Below are positions 32,645 through 42,595 of a stretch of DNA of 45,958 nucleotides, one piece after another. A program made the translations under genes and the position numbers. Source of the stretch: Chthoniobacter flavus (GTDB lineage Bacteria; Verrucomicrobiota; Verrucomicrobiia; Chthoniobacterales; JACTMZ01). Location: the NCBI GenBank assembly GCA_945870655.1, contig CAMBSX010000003.1:1-45958 (forward strand), given 5' to 3'. The first letter of the stretch is position 1, and each line of letters begins with the position of its first letter. The notes under the pieces were generated by a model that ran no database searches, was not told the DNA's origin, and was given only the letters and a program-made list of their open reading frames with translations.

Positions 32645-34363
32645 TCACGCCATATAGCGCCCCGTCTCGCGCATCATCCGCCCGAGACGCGCCAACTTGT
32701 CCGGCCAGTGTTTGTCCCACTGGCTGACCGGCACCGGAAAGCGCTCGGTCCAATTCTGGTCGCCGATCGCGCCCGGAACATTGAAGCGCTCGGCCGTGCC
32801 GAAAATGTCGGTGATCATGTTAACCGCCAGCCAGGAATTGCTGGCCGAGAGTCCGCGCAGCAGGCCTTCGTGGATCTCGTCGCTCCACGGCGCCGGTAGC
32901 GAAACGTTCATCTCGGCGAAACGGCAAATCTCCTGCATCTGCCGCAGAGCCCGGCCCGCGCGGTCATGGTCGCCCGACTGCGAGTCCGCATACCAGCCGT
33001 CCCAATAAGCACGGAGCGCCGGATGGTCATGCGTGGCATAAGTGACCAAGGAAAGACGCTCGTATTCGCGCCCGGGTGTCGGCCAACCGTCCGGCGCGAT
33101 TTCCCAGAGCGGAATCTTGAAACCGGGAATTTCCTGTTCTTTGAGAACCGGACGCACATACGGCGACAACTCACCAAGATCCTCGGCAATAAGACGGTGT
33201 TGTCCCGTTTCCTCCACGATCATGCGGAACAACCGGTCGCCTTGCTCGCGATTCCTCTCGCGGCTCTCCTCGGACGAATCGTCGCCGGGCACAAAACCCG
33301 GCAAGAGCCCGCCGGTGCGCGCCTTGGCCTCTTCCTCGCTCAACGGCAGGAATTCTTCGTTGCGGTCCGGACGCCACGGGAAACTGTAAATGCGGAAGAA
33401 CCCCAAGGCGTGGTCGACGCGCAAAAAGTGGAAAATTTTCATCGTGGTGCCAAGGCGTCGACGCCACCACGCGTAGTCGTCCTTTGCCATTTCCTCCCAA
33501 CGATAAAGCGGAAAACCCCAATTCTGACCCCACTTGGCGGTAAAAGGGTCGGCCGCGAAAACTTTTTCCGGCGGCGCGCCGGCCGAACGCGTGAGGTCGA
33601 AAATCTCCGGTTGGGCAAAGACGTCCGCACTGAAAATACTCACCCCCACGGGCACATCGCCGACCAAGGCCACCTTCCGCGCCTCGCCGTAAGCTTTCAA
33701 CTCGGACCACTGACGGTAAGCCACCCACTGCACGTAGGCGAAGAAGTCGCGCCAGGCGCGGACCTTGCGCTTGTCCACCGGCGGGGCGGAGGAGAGCCAC
33801 TTCTTGGCGGCCGCGTGAGTGCGCTGTTTTTTGGGCCAAAGGTCGGTGTTTTCGTTCTCGCCATGCCAGCGGACCAAGGCGCGGAACAAAGTGTAAGGTT
33901 CCAGCCATGTCGCATTTTCCTTGCTCCACGCGGCAAACTCTCTGGCCCGCCGCGTTTTCTCTTTGATCTGCCTCGTCTTGAAATTTTTCCACGCCGTCTC
34001 GAGCAATTCGCCCTTCAAAGCGCGCACTCCACGGTAATTCACTTTGCCCTCGCGCAACGCGCCCAGATCATGCTGAGCGCAGATTTTTTTGTAATCCGCG
34101 GATGGCAAGTCCTTCAGCGTCTTGGGATTAGTCGCAATAGTGGTCGGATCAAGGGCCAGCGAACTGATAATATTGTAAGGACTGTTGTCCCCGCCCGTCT
34201 CGTTGATCGGCAAGACCTGGACCAGACCGAAACCGTGCTCCGAAGCCCAATCGATCATCTCCTTGAGAGATTCCGTGTCCCCGATCCCGAGGTCGTTTTC
34301 AGTGCGAAGGGCAAACAGGGGAACGAGCAGGCCGGATAACTTTTGATCAGGAGATAGTTTCAT
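32645..34363 (-). CDS. malQ: 4-alpha-glucanotransferase (amylomaltase)
   Basis: 572 residues from ATG 34363 (a TTG at 34369 is less likely). GH77 enzyme that transfers maltooligosaccharide chains between glucans in glycogen/maltodextrin metabolism. Motifs in order: SGLLVPLFALRTENDLGIGD, GFGLVQVLPINETGGDNSPYNIISSLALDPT, GDVPVGVSIFSADVFAQPEIF, DYAWWRRRLGTTMKIFHFLRVDHALGFFRIYSFPW (with the catalytic Asp in VDHALG), HRLIAEDLGELSPYVRPVLKE (acid/base Glu) and TYATHDHPALRAYWDGW. Usual length for the short GH77 form; no CBM is attached. Confidence 0.96.
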   Translation of the reverse strand: MKLSPDQKLSGLLVPLFALRTENDLGIGDTESLKEMIDWASEHGFGLVQVLPINETGGDNSPYNIISSLALDPTTIATNPKTLKDLPSADYKKICAQHDLGALREGKVNYRGVRALKGELLETAWKNFKTRQIKEKTRRAREFAAWSKENATWLEPYTLFRALVRWHGENENTDLWPKKQRTHAAAKKWLSSAPPVDKRKVRAWRDFFAYVQWVAYRQWSELKAYGEARKVALVGDVPVGVSIFSADVFAQPEIFDLTRSAGAPPEKVFAADPFTAKWGQNWGFPLYRWEEMAKDDYAWWRRRLGTTMKIFHFLRVDHALGFFRIYSFPWRPDRNEEFLPLSEEEAKARTGGLLPGFVPGDDSSEESRERNREQGDRLFRMIVEETGQHRLIAEDLGELSPYVRPVLKEQEIPGFKIPLWEIAPDGWPTPGREYERLSLVTYATHDHPALRAYWDGWYADSQSGDHDRAGRALRQMQEICRFAEMNVSLPAPWSDEIHEGLLRGLSASNSWLAVNMITDIFGTAERFNVPGAIGDQNWTERFPVPVSQWDKHWPDKLARLGRMMRETGRYMA

Positions 34364-34469
34364 GAGCAAGTGAGGATCATCTTGCCCCTTCTCCTCTCTG
34401 TCCGGAAGCCCAAAGGAAGAGGCCTTAAACGAAATTCAGTCTTCGCGTATTGCTTCCTACTTGCTCGAC

Positions 34470-34497
34470 TTGCGAAATTGCTTTATCGGTGTTAAAG
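34470..34497 (+). promoter_or_regulatory. candidate promoter of the HU/IHF gene
   Basis: TTGCGA (34470-34475), a 16-base spacer and TTAAAG (34492-34497), 38 bases before the ATG at 34535. The whole 34364-34534 gap separates it from the divergent malQ gene and must hold both promoters. Confidence 0.35.
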
Positions 34498-34534
34498 ACT
34501 TTCCCACCATCCACCTGCACCAATTTATATTCCT

Positions 34535-34843
34535 ATGGCAAACCTTACCAAACGCGACATGGTCGTCAAAATCTCCGATGAAGTCGGTATCACCCAGCAA
34601 CAGGCCTTCGACGTCATCCAGAAAACCTTGGAGCACATCACCGATAGCCTCGCCGCCGGCGATAATGTTGAATTGCGAAACTTTGGGGTATTTGAAGTGC
34701 GCCTGACCAAATCCCGCATCGGACGCAACCCGAACAAACCCGAAACCGACGTTGTCATTCCCGCCCGCGCCACAGTCAAGTTCAAGCCCGGCAAGATCAT
34801 GCGCCAGCGCGTCCTTCTCCGCACCGCCGAGCTCAGCAAATAG
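34535..34843 (+). CDS. HU/IHF-family DNA-binding protein
   Basis: 102 residues. Nucleoid protein that bends DNA as a dimer. Signature MANLTKRDMVVKISDEVGI, QKTLEHITDSLAAGDNVELRNFGVFEVRLTKSRIGRNPNKPETDVVIPARATVKFKPGKIMRQRV, with the beta-arm Pro (NPNKPE) that intercalates DNA. The extra C-terminal tail (LLRTAELSK) and the ELRNFGVF / RIGRNP sequence are closer to IHF-like subunits than to HU, but family type is not decided. It is followed by uvrA with 132 bases between, which may include the uvrA promoter. Confidence 0.95.
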   Translation: MANLTKRDMVVKISDEVGITQQQAFDVIQKTLEHITDSLAAGDNVELRNFGVFEVRLTKSRIGRNPNKPETDVVIPARATVKFKPGKIMRQRVLLRTAELSK

Positions 34844-34975
34844 AACGGATTCGAACGGCCTGGATGGCCCTCGGCGAATATTTTCTCCGGACAACCCATT
34901 TGCCGCGTTGCCTGACGCTTGCTTTCGCCTATCCTGTCCGGTTCGCCGACGGCTACCCGCCGGCCAAAATCCGGT

Positions 34976-37900
34976 ATGTCGAACCGCCAGCGCCCCGCCA
35001 CCAACCCGCAAACCCTCCGCATCCGAGGCGCCCGCCAGAACAATCTCCGCGGCATCGACCTCGATCTCCCGCGCGGACTCCTCCACGTCATCACCGGCCC
35101 CAGCGGTTCCGGTAAATCCTCCCTCGCCTTCGACACCATTTATGCCGAAGGCCAGCGGCGCTACATCGAGACCTTCTCGCCTTACACGCGCCAATTCTTC
35201 GACCGCATGGACAAGCCACGCGTCGATTCGATCGAAGGGATCCCGCCCGCCATCGCCATTGAGCAGTCGAACAGCGTCAAAACCACCCGCTCGACCGTCG
35301 GCACCATCACGGAAATCAATGACTACATCAAACTCCTCTTTCCCCGCCTCGCCGCCGCCGCCTGCCCGAAATGTCATGAGCCGATCCGGCCCGAAACGGC
35401 CCGCAGTATCGTCCGCGAGGCCGCGCGGCGCTTCGCCGGACAAACCCTTCTTGTCACCTTCCCAGTCGGCACCGGGGATGCCGAGAAGCACTCCCCCTCC
35501 CAGTTTTTCGAGTTCCTCCGGCAACAAGGTTACCTTCGCGTCTGGCTCGGGAAAAAAACTCTCCGCGTCGACGAGACCCCGCCCGGAACCCTTCCGGCCG
35601 TGGTTCACGTCATTCAGGACCGCCTCGCCGCCTCGGACGAAACGCGCCTGACCGAAGCCATCGAAACCGCTCTGCGCCTCGGCAAAGGGCGCATCCTTCT
35701 CGTCGACACCGAAAACAACGAAAGTCACCCCTTCTCCTCCGGCTGGCACTGCGCCTGGTGCGACCTTGATGTCCGCCCGCCCACCCCGGGGCTCTTCAGC
35801 TTCAACCACCCGCTCGGCGCCTGCCCGGAATGCCGCGGCTTCGGACGTGTCATCGGCCTCGACTGGCAACGCGTCATTCCCGACCGGTCACGCACACTCT
35901 CCGAAGGCGTAGTGCGCGCGTTTCAGAGCGGCATGTCGCAGGAATGTCAGGCCGACCTCCTCCGCCACGCGCGTCGCCACGACATCGACCTGCACTGCCC
36001 GTTTGAAGATCTGCCGCAAGCCGATCAGGACTGGATCATCCATGGCGAGCGACAGCCCGGCGAAGCGCTGCACGAGGTCTGGGACAACGGACGTTGGTAT
36101 GGCGTTCAGGGCTACTTCGATTGGCTGGAAACCAAAACTTACAAAATGCACGTGCGCGTGCTCCTGAGTCGCTACCGCAGCTACAACGAATGCCCGAAGT
36201 GCCACGGAGGACGTTTCCAACCCGAGACCCTCAACTACCGGTTGGCCGGCGCGGATGACAAAGCCCTTACCCTCCCCGAGATGGCCCGCCGCCCGATCAG
36301 CCGTCTGCGCGCGTTTCTCGCCGGCGTGAAAATCCCCGAGGGCGACCACACCACGCAACTCCTCCTGAACCAAGTCACCTCGCGCCTCTCCTACCTCGAG
36401 GAAGTCGGCCTCGGTTATCTCACCCTCGACCGCCCCACCCGCACCCTCTCCGGTGGCGAAGTCCAACGTGTCAATCTCACCACCTGCCTCGGCGCATCGC
36501 TGGTCAACACGCTCTTCGTCATGGATGAACCCAGCGTCGGCCTCCACCCGCGTGATCTTGGTCAACTCCTCCGTATCATGCGCCGCCTACGCGACAACGG
36601 CAACACCCTCCTCGTGGTCGAACACGAGGAAGCCGTGATCCGTGCTGCCGACTGGCTGACCGACATCGGTCCCGGCCGCGGTGAAACCGGCGGACAACTT
36701 ATGTTCAGCGGTCCGCCCGCCCAAATCGCGGCGCAAAAAGATTCCCTCACCGCCGACTACCTTCTCGGCCGCCGTTCCATCCCCGTTCCCGCGAAACGCC
36801 GCAAAACGAAAAAGTTCCTCAAGCTGCGCGGCGCCTCGCTCCACAATATCGATAAACTCGACGCGGACTTTCCCCTCGGGGTTTTCACCTGCGTGACCGG
36901 CGTCTCGGGCTCCGGTAAATCCACCCTCGTCCACGGCCTCCTCCACCGCAACCTCCTCCGCGAACGAGGCGAACCCGTGGAAGAGGACGCCGGCACGATC
37001 AGGAAACTCACCGGCATCGAACACGTCGGCGAAGTCGTCATGGTCGACCAATCCCCGCCCGGAAAATCCTCCCGCTCCACCCCCGTGGTTTACCTCGGAG
37101 CTTGGGACCACATTCGCGACCTCTTCGCCCAAACCCCCGCGGCCAAGGGCGCCGGCCTCGGCCCCTCCACCTTCAGCTTCAATTCGAACAGCGGACGCTG
37201 CGAACGTTGCGCCGGCCTCGGCTACGAGCGCATCGAAATGCAATTCCTCAGCGATGTCTCCCTCACCTGCACCTCCTGCGGCGGCAAACGCTTCCAGCCC
37301 CATGTGCTCCGCGTCCACCTGGACGGACAATCCGTCCATGACGTCCTTGAAATGACCGTCACCCAGGCCATCACCTTCTTCAAAGATTTCCCCAAGCACC
37401 AAAAGATCACCGTCCCGCTGCAAACCCTCGAGGACGTCGGACTCGGTTACCTCCGTCTCGGGCAACCCACCAGCTTCCTCTCCGGCGGCGAATCGCAGAG
37501 ACTCAAACTCGCCGCTCGTCTCGCCGACACCGAAGCCGAGGCCTCGCTCCTCCTTTTCGACGAGCCCACCACCGGACTCCACTTCGACGACATCGCCCGC
37601 CTCCTCGGCGTTTTTCACCGTTTGGTCGAGGCCGGGCACACCCTCATTGTCATTGAGCACAACGTGGAAGTGATCAAGTCTGCCGACCACGTCATCGACA
37701 TCGGCCCCGAAGCCGGGGCCGAAGGCGGAAAGATTGTCGCTGCCGGAACGCCGGAAGAAGTCGCGCAAAACAAGGACTCCCGCAGCGCCCCCTTTCTCCA
37801 AGCCGCCCTCGAGGAGCAACGACACGAGGCCACTCTCCTCGCCGCCGAACCAGTCGGCCTGCCCGTGACCACGGACCACAACCGCATCCGCATCACCGGC

Positions 37901-40483
37901 GCCCGCGAGCACAACTTGAAGAACATTTCCCTCGAAATTCCCCGCGATGAATTCGTGGTCGTGACCGGCCTGAGTGGTTCGGGGAAATCTTCCCTCGCCT
38001 TCGACATCCTCTTTGCCGAGGGGCAACGCCGCTTCCTCGACTGCATGTCGACCTACGCCCGCCAGTTCGTCGAGCAAATGGAAAAACCGGACGTCGATCA
38101 TATCGAGGGACTCCCCCCGGCTGTGGCCATCGAGCAACGTATCTCGCGCGGAGGCGGCAAATCCACCGTCGCCACCATCACCGAGGTCTACCACTTCCTC
38201 CGTTTGCTCTACGCCAAGCTTGGCACTCAATATTGCCCCACCTGCCAGGTCCCCGTCGCCACCACCACTCTCGCCGAGGTGGCCGACAAAGTCTGTGCCG
38301 CCTCGCAAACTGAACCGGTCCAGGTCTTCGCCCCGCTGGTCAAATCGCGCAAAGGTTACCACAAGGAAGTGGCCGAATGGGCCGTACGGCACGGCTTTTA
38401 CACGCTGCTGGTCGACGGGAAGTTGGTCAAAGCAGACAAATTCCCCGAACTCTCCCGTTACCGCGAACACTCGATCGATGTCCTCGTCGGACAAATCAGC
38501 AAAGCCTCCGAAGAAGACGCCGTCGCCTTGGCCCGCCGCGCCCTCGAAATCGGCAAAAACACCGCGCGCCTGGTCCGCGGGAAGGAAAGCGAATTGCTCA
38601 GCACCGAAATGGCCTGCCCGTCGTGCGCCCGCGCCTTCGAACCGCTCGACCCGCGCATGTTCTCCTTTAACTCCCCCCACGGTTGGTGCGAGACCTGCCG
38701 CGGGTTCGGACTAGTTTATGACAGCGCGGTCAAGACGGACCAAGCCCGCACCCAACTTGAAGCCGACCTGCAGGAGGAACAGGCCCGGGAGGAAGCAGAC
38801 AAAGATGTCGCCCGCCCCTGTCCGGAGTGTCAAGGGCTGCGCCTTAACACCGAAGCCCGCAACGTCCGCGTCCACCACCGTCCCATCGCCGACTTTACCC
38901 GCGCCAGCGCCCGCGACGCGGCCCAGTTGCTCGACACTCTTGTTTTCAACAACCACGACGGAACCCTTGCCGCCGACATCCTCCCCGAAATCCGGCAGCG
39001 CCTCGGCTTCATGCAACGGGTCGGCCTCGACTACCTCACCCTCGACCGACCCGCCACCACCCTTTCCGGCGGAGAAGCCCAGCGCATCCGCCTCGCTGCC
39101 CAGCTCGGCTCGAACCTCCGCGGCGTCCTCTACGTTCTCGACGAGCCGACCATCGGACTCCACGAACGCGACAACCGCAGCCTGCTCGAGGCCCTCGAGG
39201 AACTGGTCAAACAAGGCAATTCATTGCTCGTGGTCGAACACGATGAGGAGACCATGCGCCGCGCCACCCGGATCATCGACCTCGGGCCGGGCGCCGGGCG
39301 CCGGGGCGGCGAAGTGATCGCGTCCGGGACCTTGGAGGAAATCCGCGCCTCGAAAAATTCTGTGACCGGACAATTCCTGGCCAACCCGCCCCGGCGTCCG
39401 TCGCGCGGCAGCCGCCGTCCGCTCAAGGACAAGGACCTGGCTTGGCTCGAGCTGAAAGGAGCCTGCCTGCACAACTTGCAGAATATCGACGTCCGGATTC
39501 CGCTCGGACGCCTCACCGTGGCCTGCGGGATCTCCGGCTCGGGCAAATCGTCGCTCCTCCGTGGCACGCTCGTCCCGGCCTTGAAAGACGCGATGACCCG
39601 CCGCGGACGCAAACCTTCCCGCAAGGCTGCCCCGCCCCCTTATGACAAATTGCTCGGGGCCGAACGCATCGCCGGCGTCCACATGGTCGACCAATCCCCC
39701 ATTGGCAAAACCTCCCGGTCCACCCCCGCGACCTATATTAAAGTCTTCGACGAAATCCGCCAACTCTTCGCCGGACTGCCCGCCTCCCGCATGCGCGGCT
39801 ACACCGCCAGTAGGTTTTCCTTCAACACCGACGGCGGACGCTGCGAGACCTGCCTCGGCCAAGGCGCGATCAAACTCGAAATGAGTTTCCTCCCCTCCAG
39901 TTGGCTCCCTTGCAGCGAGTGCAATGGCAGCCGCTACAACCACCAGACCCTCGATATCACCTACAACGGCAAGACCATCGCCGATGTCATGGGCATGACC
40001 GCGGCCGAGGCCGCCGAATTTTTCGACGCCCATCCGAAAATCCGCCACGCCCTCCGCCTGCTCGTCGAAACCGGTCTCGGCTACCTCACCCTCGGGCAAC
40101 CCAGCCCCACCCTCTCCGGAGGCGAAGCCCAACGGATCAAACTGGTCACCGAACTCTCCCGCACCGGGGCGACCAAAGGCCGCCGCCTGCGCGAGGACCA
40201 ACGCGGCAATTTCTATCTCCTCGAAGAACCGACCATCGGGCTCCACATGGCCGACGTCGAACAACTCATCGGCATCCTCCACCGCCTGACCGACGAGGGC
40301 CACACCGTCGTGGTCATCGAACACAATCTCAGCGTCATCGCCGAAGCGGACTACGTGATCGAAATCGGACCCGAAGCCGGCGCCCAAGGCGGACAACTCG
40401 TCGCCGCCGGTCCGCCCGAGGAGGTCGCCCAAGTCCAAGGTAGCCCCACCGCCCCCTTCCTCAAACCCCTCCTGAACTTGTAG
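34976..40483 (+). CDS. uvrA: double-length excinuclease ABC subunit A (four ABC cassettes)
   Basis: 1835 residues from ATG 34976, about twice the usual 940. UvrA finds DNA lesions and loads UvrB. Four Walker A motifs: GPSGSGKSS (about 40), GVSGSGKST (640), GLSGSGKSS (998), GISGSGKSS (1518). Four signature motifs: LSGGEVQRV (490), LSGGESQRL (835), LSGGEAQRI (1362), LSGGEAQRI (1714). Walker B motifs read [27 protein letters not shown] and LEEPTIGLH; the fourth has Glu for Asp. Each half keeps the UvrA zinc-finger pattern ([14 protein letters not shown]...[20 protein letters not shown]...CSECNG). The halves differ clearly, so this is an old tandem fusion, like the chlamydial form. There is no sign of a stop or frameshift at the junction near residue 965. 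Confidence 0.97.
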   Translation: MSNRQRPATNPQTLRIRGARQNNLRGIDLDLPRGLLHVITGPSGSGKSSLAFDTIYAEGQRRYIETFSPYTRQFFDRMDKPRVDSIEGIPPAIAIEQSNSVKTTRSTVGTITEINDYIKLLFPRLAAAACPKCHEPIRPETARSIVREAARRFAGQTLLVTFPVGTGDAEKHSPSQFFEFLRQQGYLRVWLGKKTLRVDETPPGTLPAVVHVIQDRLAASDETRLTEAIETALRLGKGRILLVDTENNESHPFSSGWHCAWCDLDVRPPTPGLFSFNHPLGACPECRGFGRVIGLDWQRVIPDRSRTLSEGVVRAFQSGMSQECQADLLRHARRHDIDLHCPFEDLPQADQDWIIHGERQPGEALHEVWDNGRWYGVQGYFDWLETKTYKMHVRVLLSRYRSYNECPKCHGGRFQPETLNYRLAGADDKALTLPEMARRPISRLRAFLAGVKIPEGDHTTQLLLNQVTSRLSYLEEVGLGYLTLDRPTRTLSGGEVQRVNLTTCLGASLVNTLFVMDEPSVGLHPRDLGQLLRIMRRLRDNGNTLLVVEHEEAVIRAADWLTDIGPGRGETGGQLMFSGPPAQIAAQKDSLTADYLLGRRSIPVPAKRRKTKKFLKLRGASLHNIDKLDADFPLGVFTCVTGVSGSGKSTLVHGLLHRNLLRERGEPVEEDAGTIRKLTGIEHVGEVVMVDQSPPGKSSRSTPVVYLGAWDHIRDLFAQTPAAKGAGLGPSTFSFNSNSGRCERCAGLGYERIEMQFLSDVSLTCTSCGGKRFQPHVLRVHLDGQSVHDVLEMTVTQAITFFKDFPKHQKITVPLQTLEDVGLGYLRLGQPTSFLSGGESQRLKLAARLADTEAEASLLLFDEPTTGLHFDDIARLLGVFHRLVEAGHTLIVIEHNVEVIKSADHVIDIGPEAGAEGGKIVAAGTPEEVAQNKDSRSAPFLQAALEEQRHEATLLAAEPVGLPVTTDHNRIRITGAREHNLKNISLEIPRDEFVVVTGLSGSGKSSLAFDILFAEGQRRFLDCMSTYARQFVEQMEKPDVDHIEGLPPAVAIEQRISRGGGKSTVATITEVYHFLRLLYAKLGTQYCPTCQVPVATTTLAEVADKVCAASQTEPVQVFAPLVKSRKGYHKEVAEWAVRHGFYTLLVDGKLVKADKFPELSRYREHSIDVLVGQISKASEEDAVALARRALEIGKNTARLVRGKESELLSTEMACPSCARAFEPLDPRMFSFNSPHGWCETCRGFGLVYDSAVKTDQARTQLEADLQEEQAREEADKDVARPCPECQGLRLNTEARNVRVHHRPIADFTRASARDAAQLLDTLVFNNHDGTLAADILPEIRQRLGFMQRVGLDYLTLDRPATTLSGGEAQRIRLAAQLGSNLRGVLYVLDEPTIGLHERDNRSLLEALEELVKQGNSLLVVEHDEETMRRATRIIDLGPGAGRRGGEVIASGTLEEIRASKNSVTGQFLANPPRRPSRGSRRPLKDKDLAWLELKGACLHNLQNIDVRIPLGRLTVACGISGSGKSSLLRGTLVPALKDAMTRRGRKPSRKAAPPPYDKLLGAERIAGVHMVDQSPIGKTSRSTPATYIKVFDEIRQLFAGLPASRMRGYTASRFSFNTDGGRCETCLGQGAIKLEMSFLPSSWLPCSECNGSRYNHQTLDITYNGKTIADVMGMTAAEAAEFFDAHPKIRHALRLLVETGLGYLTLGQPSPTLSGGEAQRIKLVTELSRTGATKGRRLREDQRGNFYLLEEPTIGLHMADVEQLIGILHRLTDEGHTVVVIEHNLSVIAEADYVIEIGPEAGAQGGQLVAAGPPEEVAQVQGSPTAPFLKPLLNL

Positions 40484-40484
40484 C

Positions 40485-40501
40485 GGCGGTCCCCGACCGC
40501 C
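40485..40501. repeat. hairpin at the uvrA 3' end
   Basis: GGCGGT-CCCCG-ACCGCC starts two bases after the uvrA stop codon. The surrounding AGCGGCGGTCC is shared with 45229-45239. It is followed by C-rich DNA rather than a T run, so terminator function is doubtful. Confidence 0.6.
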
Positions 40502-40585
40502 CCCCCGTCTTCCTTCCCACCGTTGCCTTTTGTTCAAAACCTCCCCGCCCTTGCCCGCGCCGCGCATGCCGCTTAAACCCTTTCC

Positions 40586-41896
40586 GTGCTGAATTATATC
40601 TGGCTCGCTCTCGTCCTCGGTGCCGTTCTCCTCGGCGGGCTGACCGGACAACTCCCCGCCGTGACCGAGGCCGCCTTCGAGTCGGCCAAAACCGCGGTCA
40701 TGACCATCGCCCTGCCGCTCGCCGGCGTCATGGCCCTCTGGCTCGGCATCATGCGCCTCGCCGACAAATCCGGACTCATGCATGCCTTGGCTCGCGCCCT
40801 GCGGCCGCTCATGACCCGCCTTTTCCCCGAAGTCCCCTCCGACCATCCTGCCATGGGATCGATGATCATGAACATGTCGGCCAACATGCTCGGCTTGGCC
40901 AATGCCGCCACCCCCCTCGGACTCCGGGCCATGCAGGACTTGGAAAAACTCAACCCGCGTCCCGGCACCGCAACCAACGCGATGTGCACCTTCCTCGCGC
41001 TTAACACCAGCTCCGTCCAACTCATCCCGGCCAGCGCCGTCGCCATCCTGGCCGCCGCCGGCTCGGTCCAACCCACCGCCATCATCGGCACCGCGCTCGT
41101 CGCCACTCTCTGCTCGACCGTCGCCGGTCTCGTTGCGGTCAAGACCCTGGAAAAACTTCCCTTCTACCAACTTCCCCCGGTTACGGCTGCGGACGAAGCA
41201 GCAAAAAAGACCGAGGAAGCCGCCGCGCCCGAACCAGTCACCGCCGCGCCGCCAACCCCCCTCGTCCTGTGGTCGCGCCTTGTTCTCGCCGCCTTCGGCG
41301 TCTTCTTCCTTTTCCTCCTCTGGCGCACCGCCGGTGAAGGCTATGACGGCGACCGCGGTTGGTTCGCGTCTTATGTCACCGCCGTTTCCCTCCTCGCCAT
41401 TCCCTTTTTGCTCTCGTTCTTCCCCCTCTATGCCGTCCTCCGCCGGGTTCCGGTCTACGAAGAATTCGTCGAGGGCGCCAAGGAAGGCATGCAAGTCGCC
41501 CTGCGCATCATCCCGTTTCTCGTCGCCATCCTCGTGGCCATCGGCATGTTCCGCGGCGCTGGTGGCATCGACTTGATCAGCCGCGCGCTCGATCCGTTTT
41601 TCCAAGTTGTCGGCTTTCCCGCCGAACTCCTGCCCATGGCTCTCATGCGCCCGCTGAGCGGCAGCGGGAGTCTCGGCCTCTTTTCCGAACTCGTCGCCAC
41701 CCACGGCCCGGACAGCCTCCTCGCCCGCATGGCTGGCACCATTATGGGCAGCACGGAAACCACCTTCTACGTGCTGGCCGTCTATTTCGGCTCCGTCGCC
41801 ATCCGCCGCACCCGCCACGCCGTCCCTGCCGGCCTGATCGCCGACTTCACCGGTATAGCCGCCTCGGTCGCCATCTGCCGCCTCGTCTTCGCCTGA
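40586..41896 (+). CDS. SpmA/SpmB-like nucleoside-recognition membrane protein
   Basis: 436 residues from GTG 40586, no signal peptide but about ten hydrophobic helices. It contains two nucleoside-recognition (Gate) halves: the first with MALWLGIMRLADKSGLMHALARALRPLMTRLFPEVPSDHPAMGSMIMNMSANMLGLANAATPLGLRAM, the second with IDLISRALDPFFQVVGFPAELLPMALMRPLSGSGSLGLFSEL and the MGSTETTFYVLAVYFGSVAIRR stretch. This matches a fusion of spore maturation proteins A and B as found in non-sporulating Gram-negatives. The role is unknown; a transport or sensing function at the inner membrane is likely. Begins 102 bases after uvrA. Confidence 0.9.
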   Translation: MLNYIWLALVLGAVLLGGLTGQLPAVTEAAFESAKTAVMTIALPLAGVMALWLGIMRLADKSGLMHALARALRPLMTRLFPEVPSDHPAMGSMIMNMSANMLGLANAATPLGLRAMQDLEKLNPRPGTATNAMCTFLALNTSSVQLIPASAVAILAAAGSVQPTAIIGTALVATLCSTVAGLVAVKTLEKLPFYQLPPVTAADEAAKKTEEAAAPEPVTAAPPTPLVLWSRLVLAAFGVFFLFLLWRTAGEGYDGDRGWFASYVTAVSLLAIPFLLSFFPLYAVLRRVPVYEEFVEGAKEGMQVALRIIPFLVAILVAIGMFRGAGGIDLISRALDPFFQVVGFPAELLPMALMRPLSGSGSLGLFSELVATHGPDSLLARMAGTIMGSTETTFYVLAVYFGSVAIRRTRHAVPAGLIADFTGIAASVAICRLVFA

Positions 41897-41933
41897 AACC
41901 TGTGGTGCCGGCACTGCCGATGAAGACCAAATC

Positions 41934-41958
41934 CATCGGCTGGAAGCCGATGCCACTT
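41934..41958. repeat. dispersed repeat, family B (hairpin plus CCACTT)
   Basis: CATCGGC-TGGAA-GCCGATG (41934-41952) followed by CCACTT. The same stem, the same 5-base loop length and the same tail occur at 20622-20646. It lies between the SpmA/B-like gene and the YkgJ-type gene, close to the latter's start. Confidence 0.9.
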
Positions 41959-41961
41959 GAA

Positions 41962-42303
41962 ATGGAAAGCTATCCCCAGCCCGAGCCCCGCTACCTCTGC
42001 CAACGCTGCGGCCACTGTTGCCGCTGGCCCGGCTTTGTCCGCCTCGACGACAACGAAATCAACGCCATCGCCGCCTTCCTCCACCTCACCCCCGCCGAAT
42101 TCATCGCGCAACACACCGAACTCCGCCCCAGCCGCTCGGGTCTCATGCTGCAATCCAACCCGGACGGATCCTGCATCTTCCTCCAGGGCGTCAACACCTG
42201 CACCATCCAGCCGGTCAAACCCCAGCAATGCCGCGACTTCCCCAACAAATGGCGCTTCGACGGGTGGCGGGAAAAGTGCGAAGCCCTCGAGGTGATGTCT
42301 TGA
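41962..42303 (+). CDS. YkgJ-type cysteine-cluster protein
   Basis: 113 residues from ATG 41962 (MESYPQPEPRYLCQRCGHCCRWPGFV). YkgJ/CxxCxxCC proteins bind a zinc or iron-sulfur cluster through CQRCGHCC here plus later cysteines (CIFLQGVNTCTIQPVKPQQCRDFP), the family pattern. The function is unknown. The open frame continues to an ATG at 41921, but that extension (MKTKSIGWKPMPLE) is encoded by the family B repeat, so it is likely not made, or made only from readthrough. Its stop codon overlaps the VapBC operator by two bases. Confidence 0.88.
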   Translation: MESYPQPEPRYLCQRCGHCCRWPGFVRLDDNEINAIAAFLHLTPAEFIAQHTELRPSRSGLMLQSNPDGSCIFLQGVNTCTIQPVKPQQCRDFPNKWRFDGWREKCEALEVMS

Positions 42304-42330
42304 CATCAAGTTAATGTGATGTTTGATGTC
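42302..42330. promoter_or_regulatory. palindromic operator of the VapBC-type pair
   Basis: Perfect 8-bp inverted repeat GACATCAA (42302-42309) and TTGATGTC (42323-42330) with a 13-base spacer; a second half-site pair ACATCA / TGATGT overlaps it (42303-42308, 42317-42322). Position just before the antitoxin start fits VapB-VapC autoregulation. Confidence 0.75.
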
Positions 42331-42334
42331 TAAA

Positions 42335-42595
42335 ATGAGAACAACGCTTACCCTAGACCCGGATATCGCCCAGCACCTCCGGCAGGAACTAGCCTCGGGA
42401 AAGAAGTCCTTCAAAGAGGTGGTGAACGAGCGCCTTCGGCTGGGCTTCGGACTGAAAAAAGCCAAGCAGCGCACACCCTTTCGCGTCAAAGCGCACTCCT
42501 CAGCCTATCAACCCGGCATCGACCCCGCCAAATTCAACCAACTGGTGGATGACCTTGAGGTCGAGGAATTCATCCGAAAATCCCAATCGCGGTGA
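42335..42595 (+). CDS. ribbon-helix-helix antitoxin (VapB-like)
   Basis: 86 residues from ATG 42335 (MRTTLTLDPDIAQHL); an ATG at 42326 inside the operator is also possible. The first part (RTTLTLDPDIAQHLRQELASGKKSFKEVVNERLRLGF) is a ribbon-helix-helix DNA-binding domain; the C-terminal tail (IDPAKFNQLVDDLEVEEFIRKS) is the toxin-inhibiting region. As a family fact, VapB neutralises VapC and represses the operon. Its stop overlaps the toxin start (GTGA). Confidence 0.9.
   Translation: MRTTLTLDPDIAQHLRQELASGKKSFKEVVNERLRLGFGLKKAKQRTPFRVKAHSSAYQPGIDPAKFNQLVDDLEVEEFIRKSQSR

Noticed and set aside
32966-34339. 457-residue plus-strand open frame over malQ
   Set aside because: Antisense to a GH77 gene with all motifs.
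36587-38680. 697-residue minus-strand open frame inside uvrA
   Set aside because: Antisense shadow of the UvrA ABC cassettes.
39221-41956. 911-residue minus-strand open frame over uvrA and the SpmA/B-like gene
   Set aside because: Crosses two real genes and an intergenic gap, with low-complexity Gly/Asp/Glu-rich sequence and no domain.
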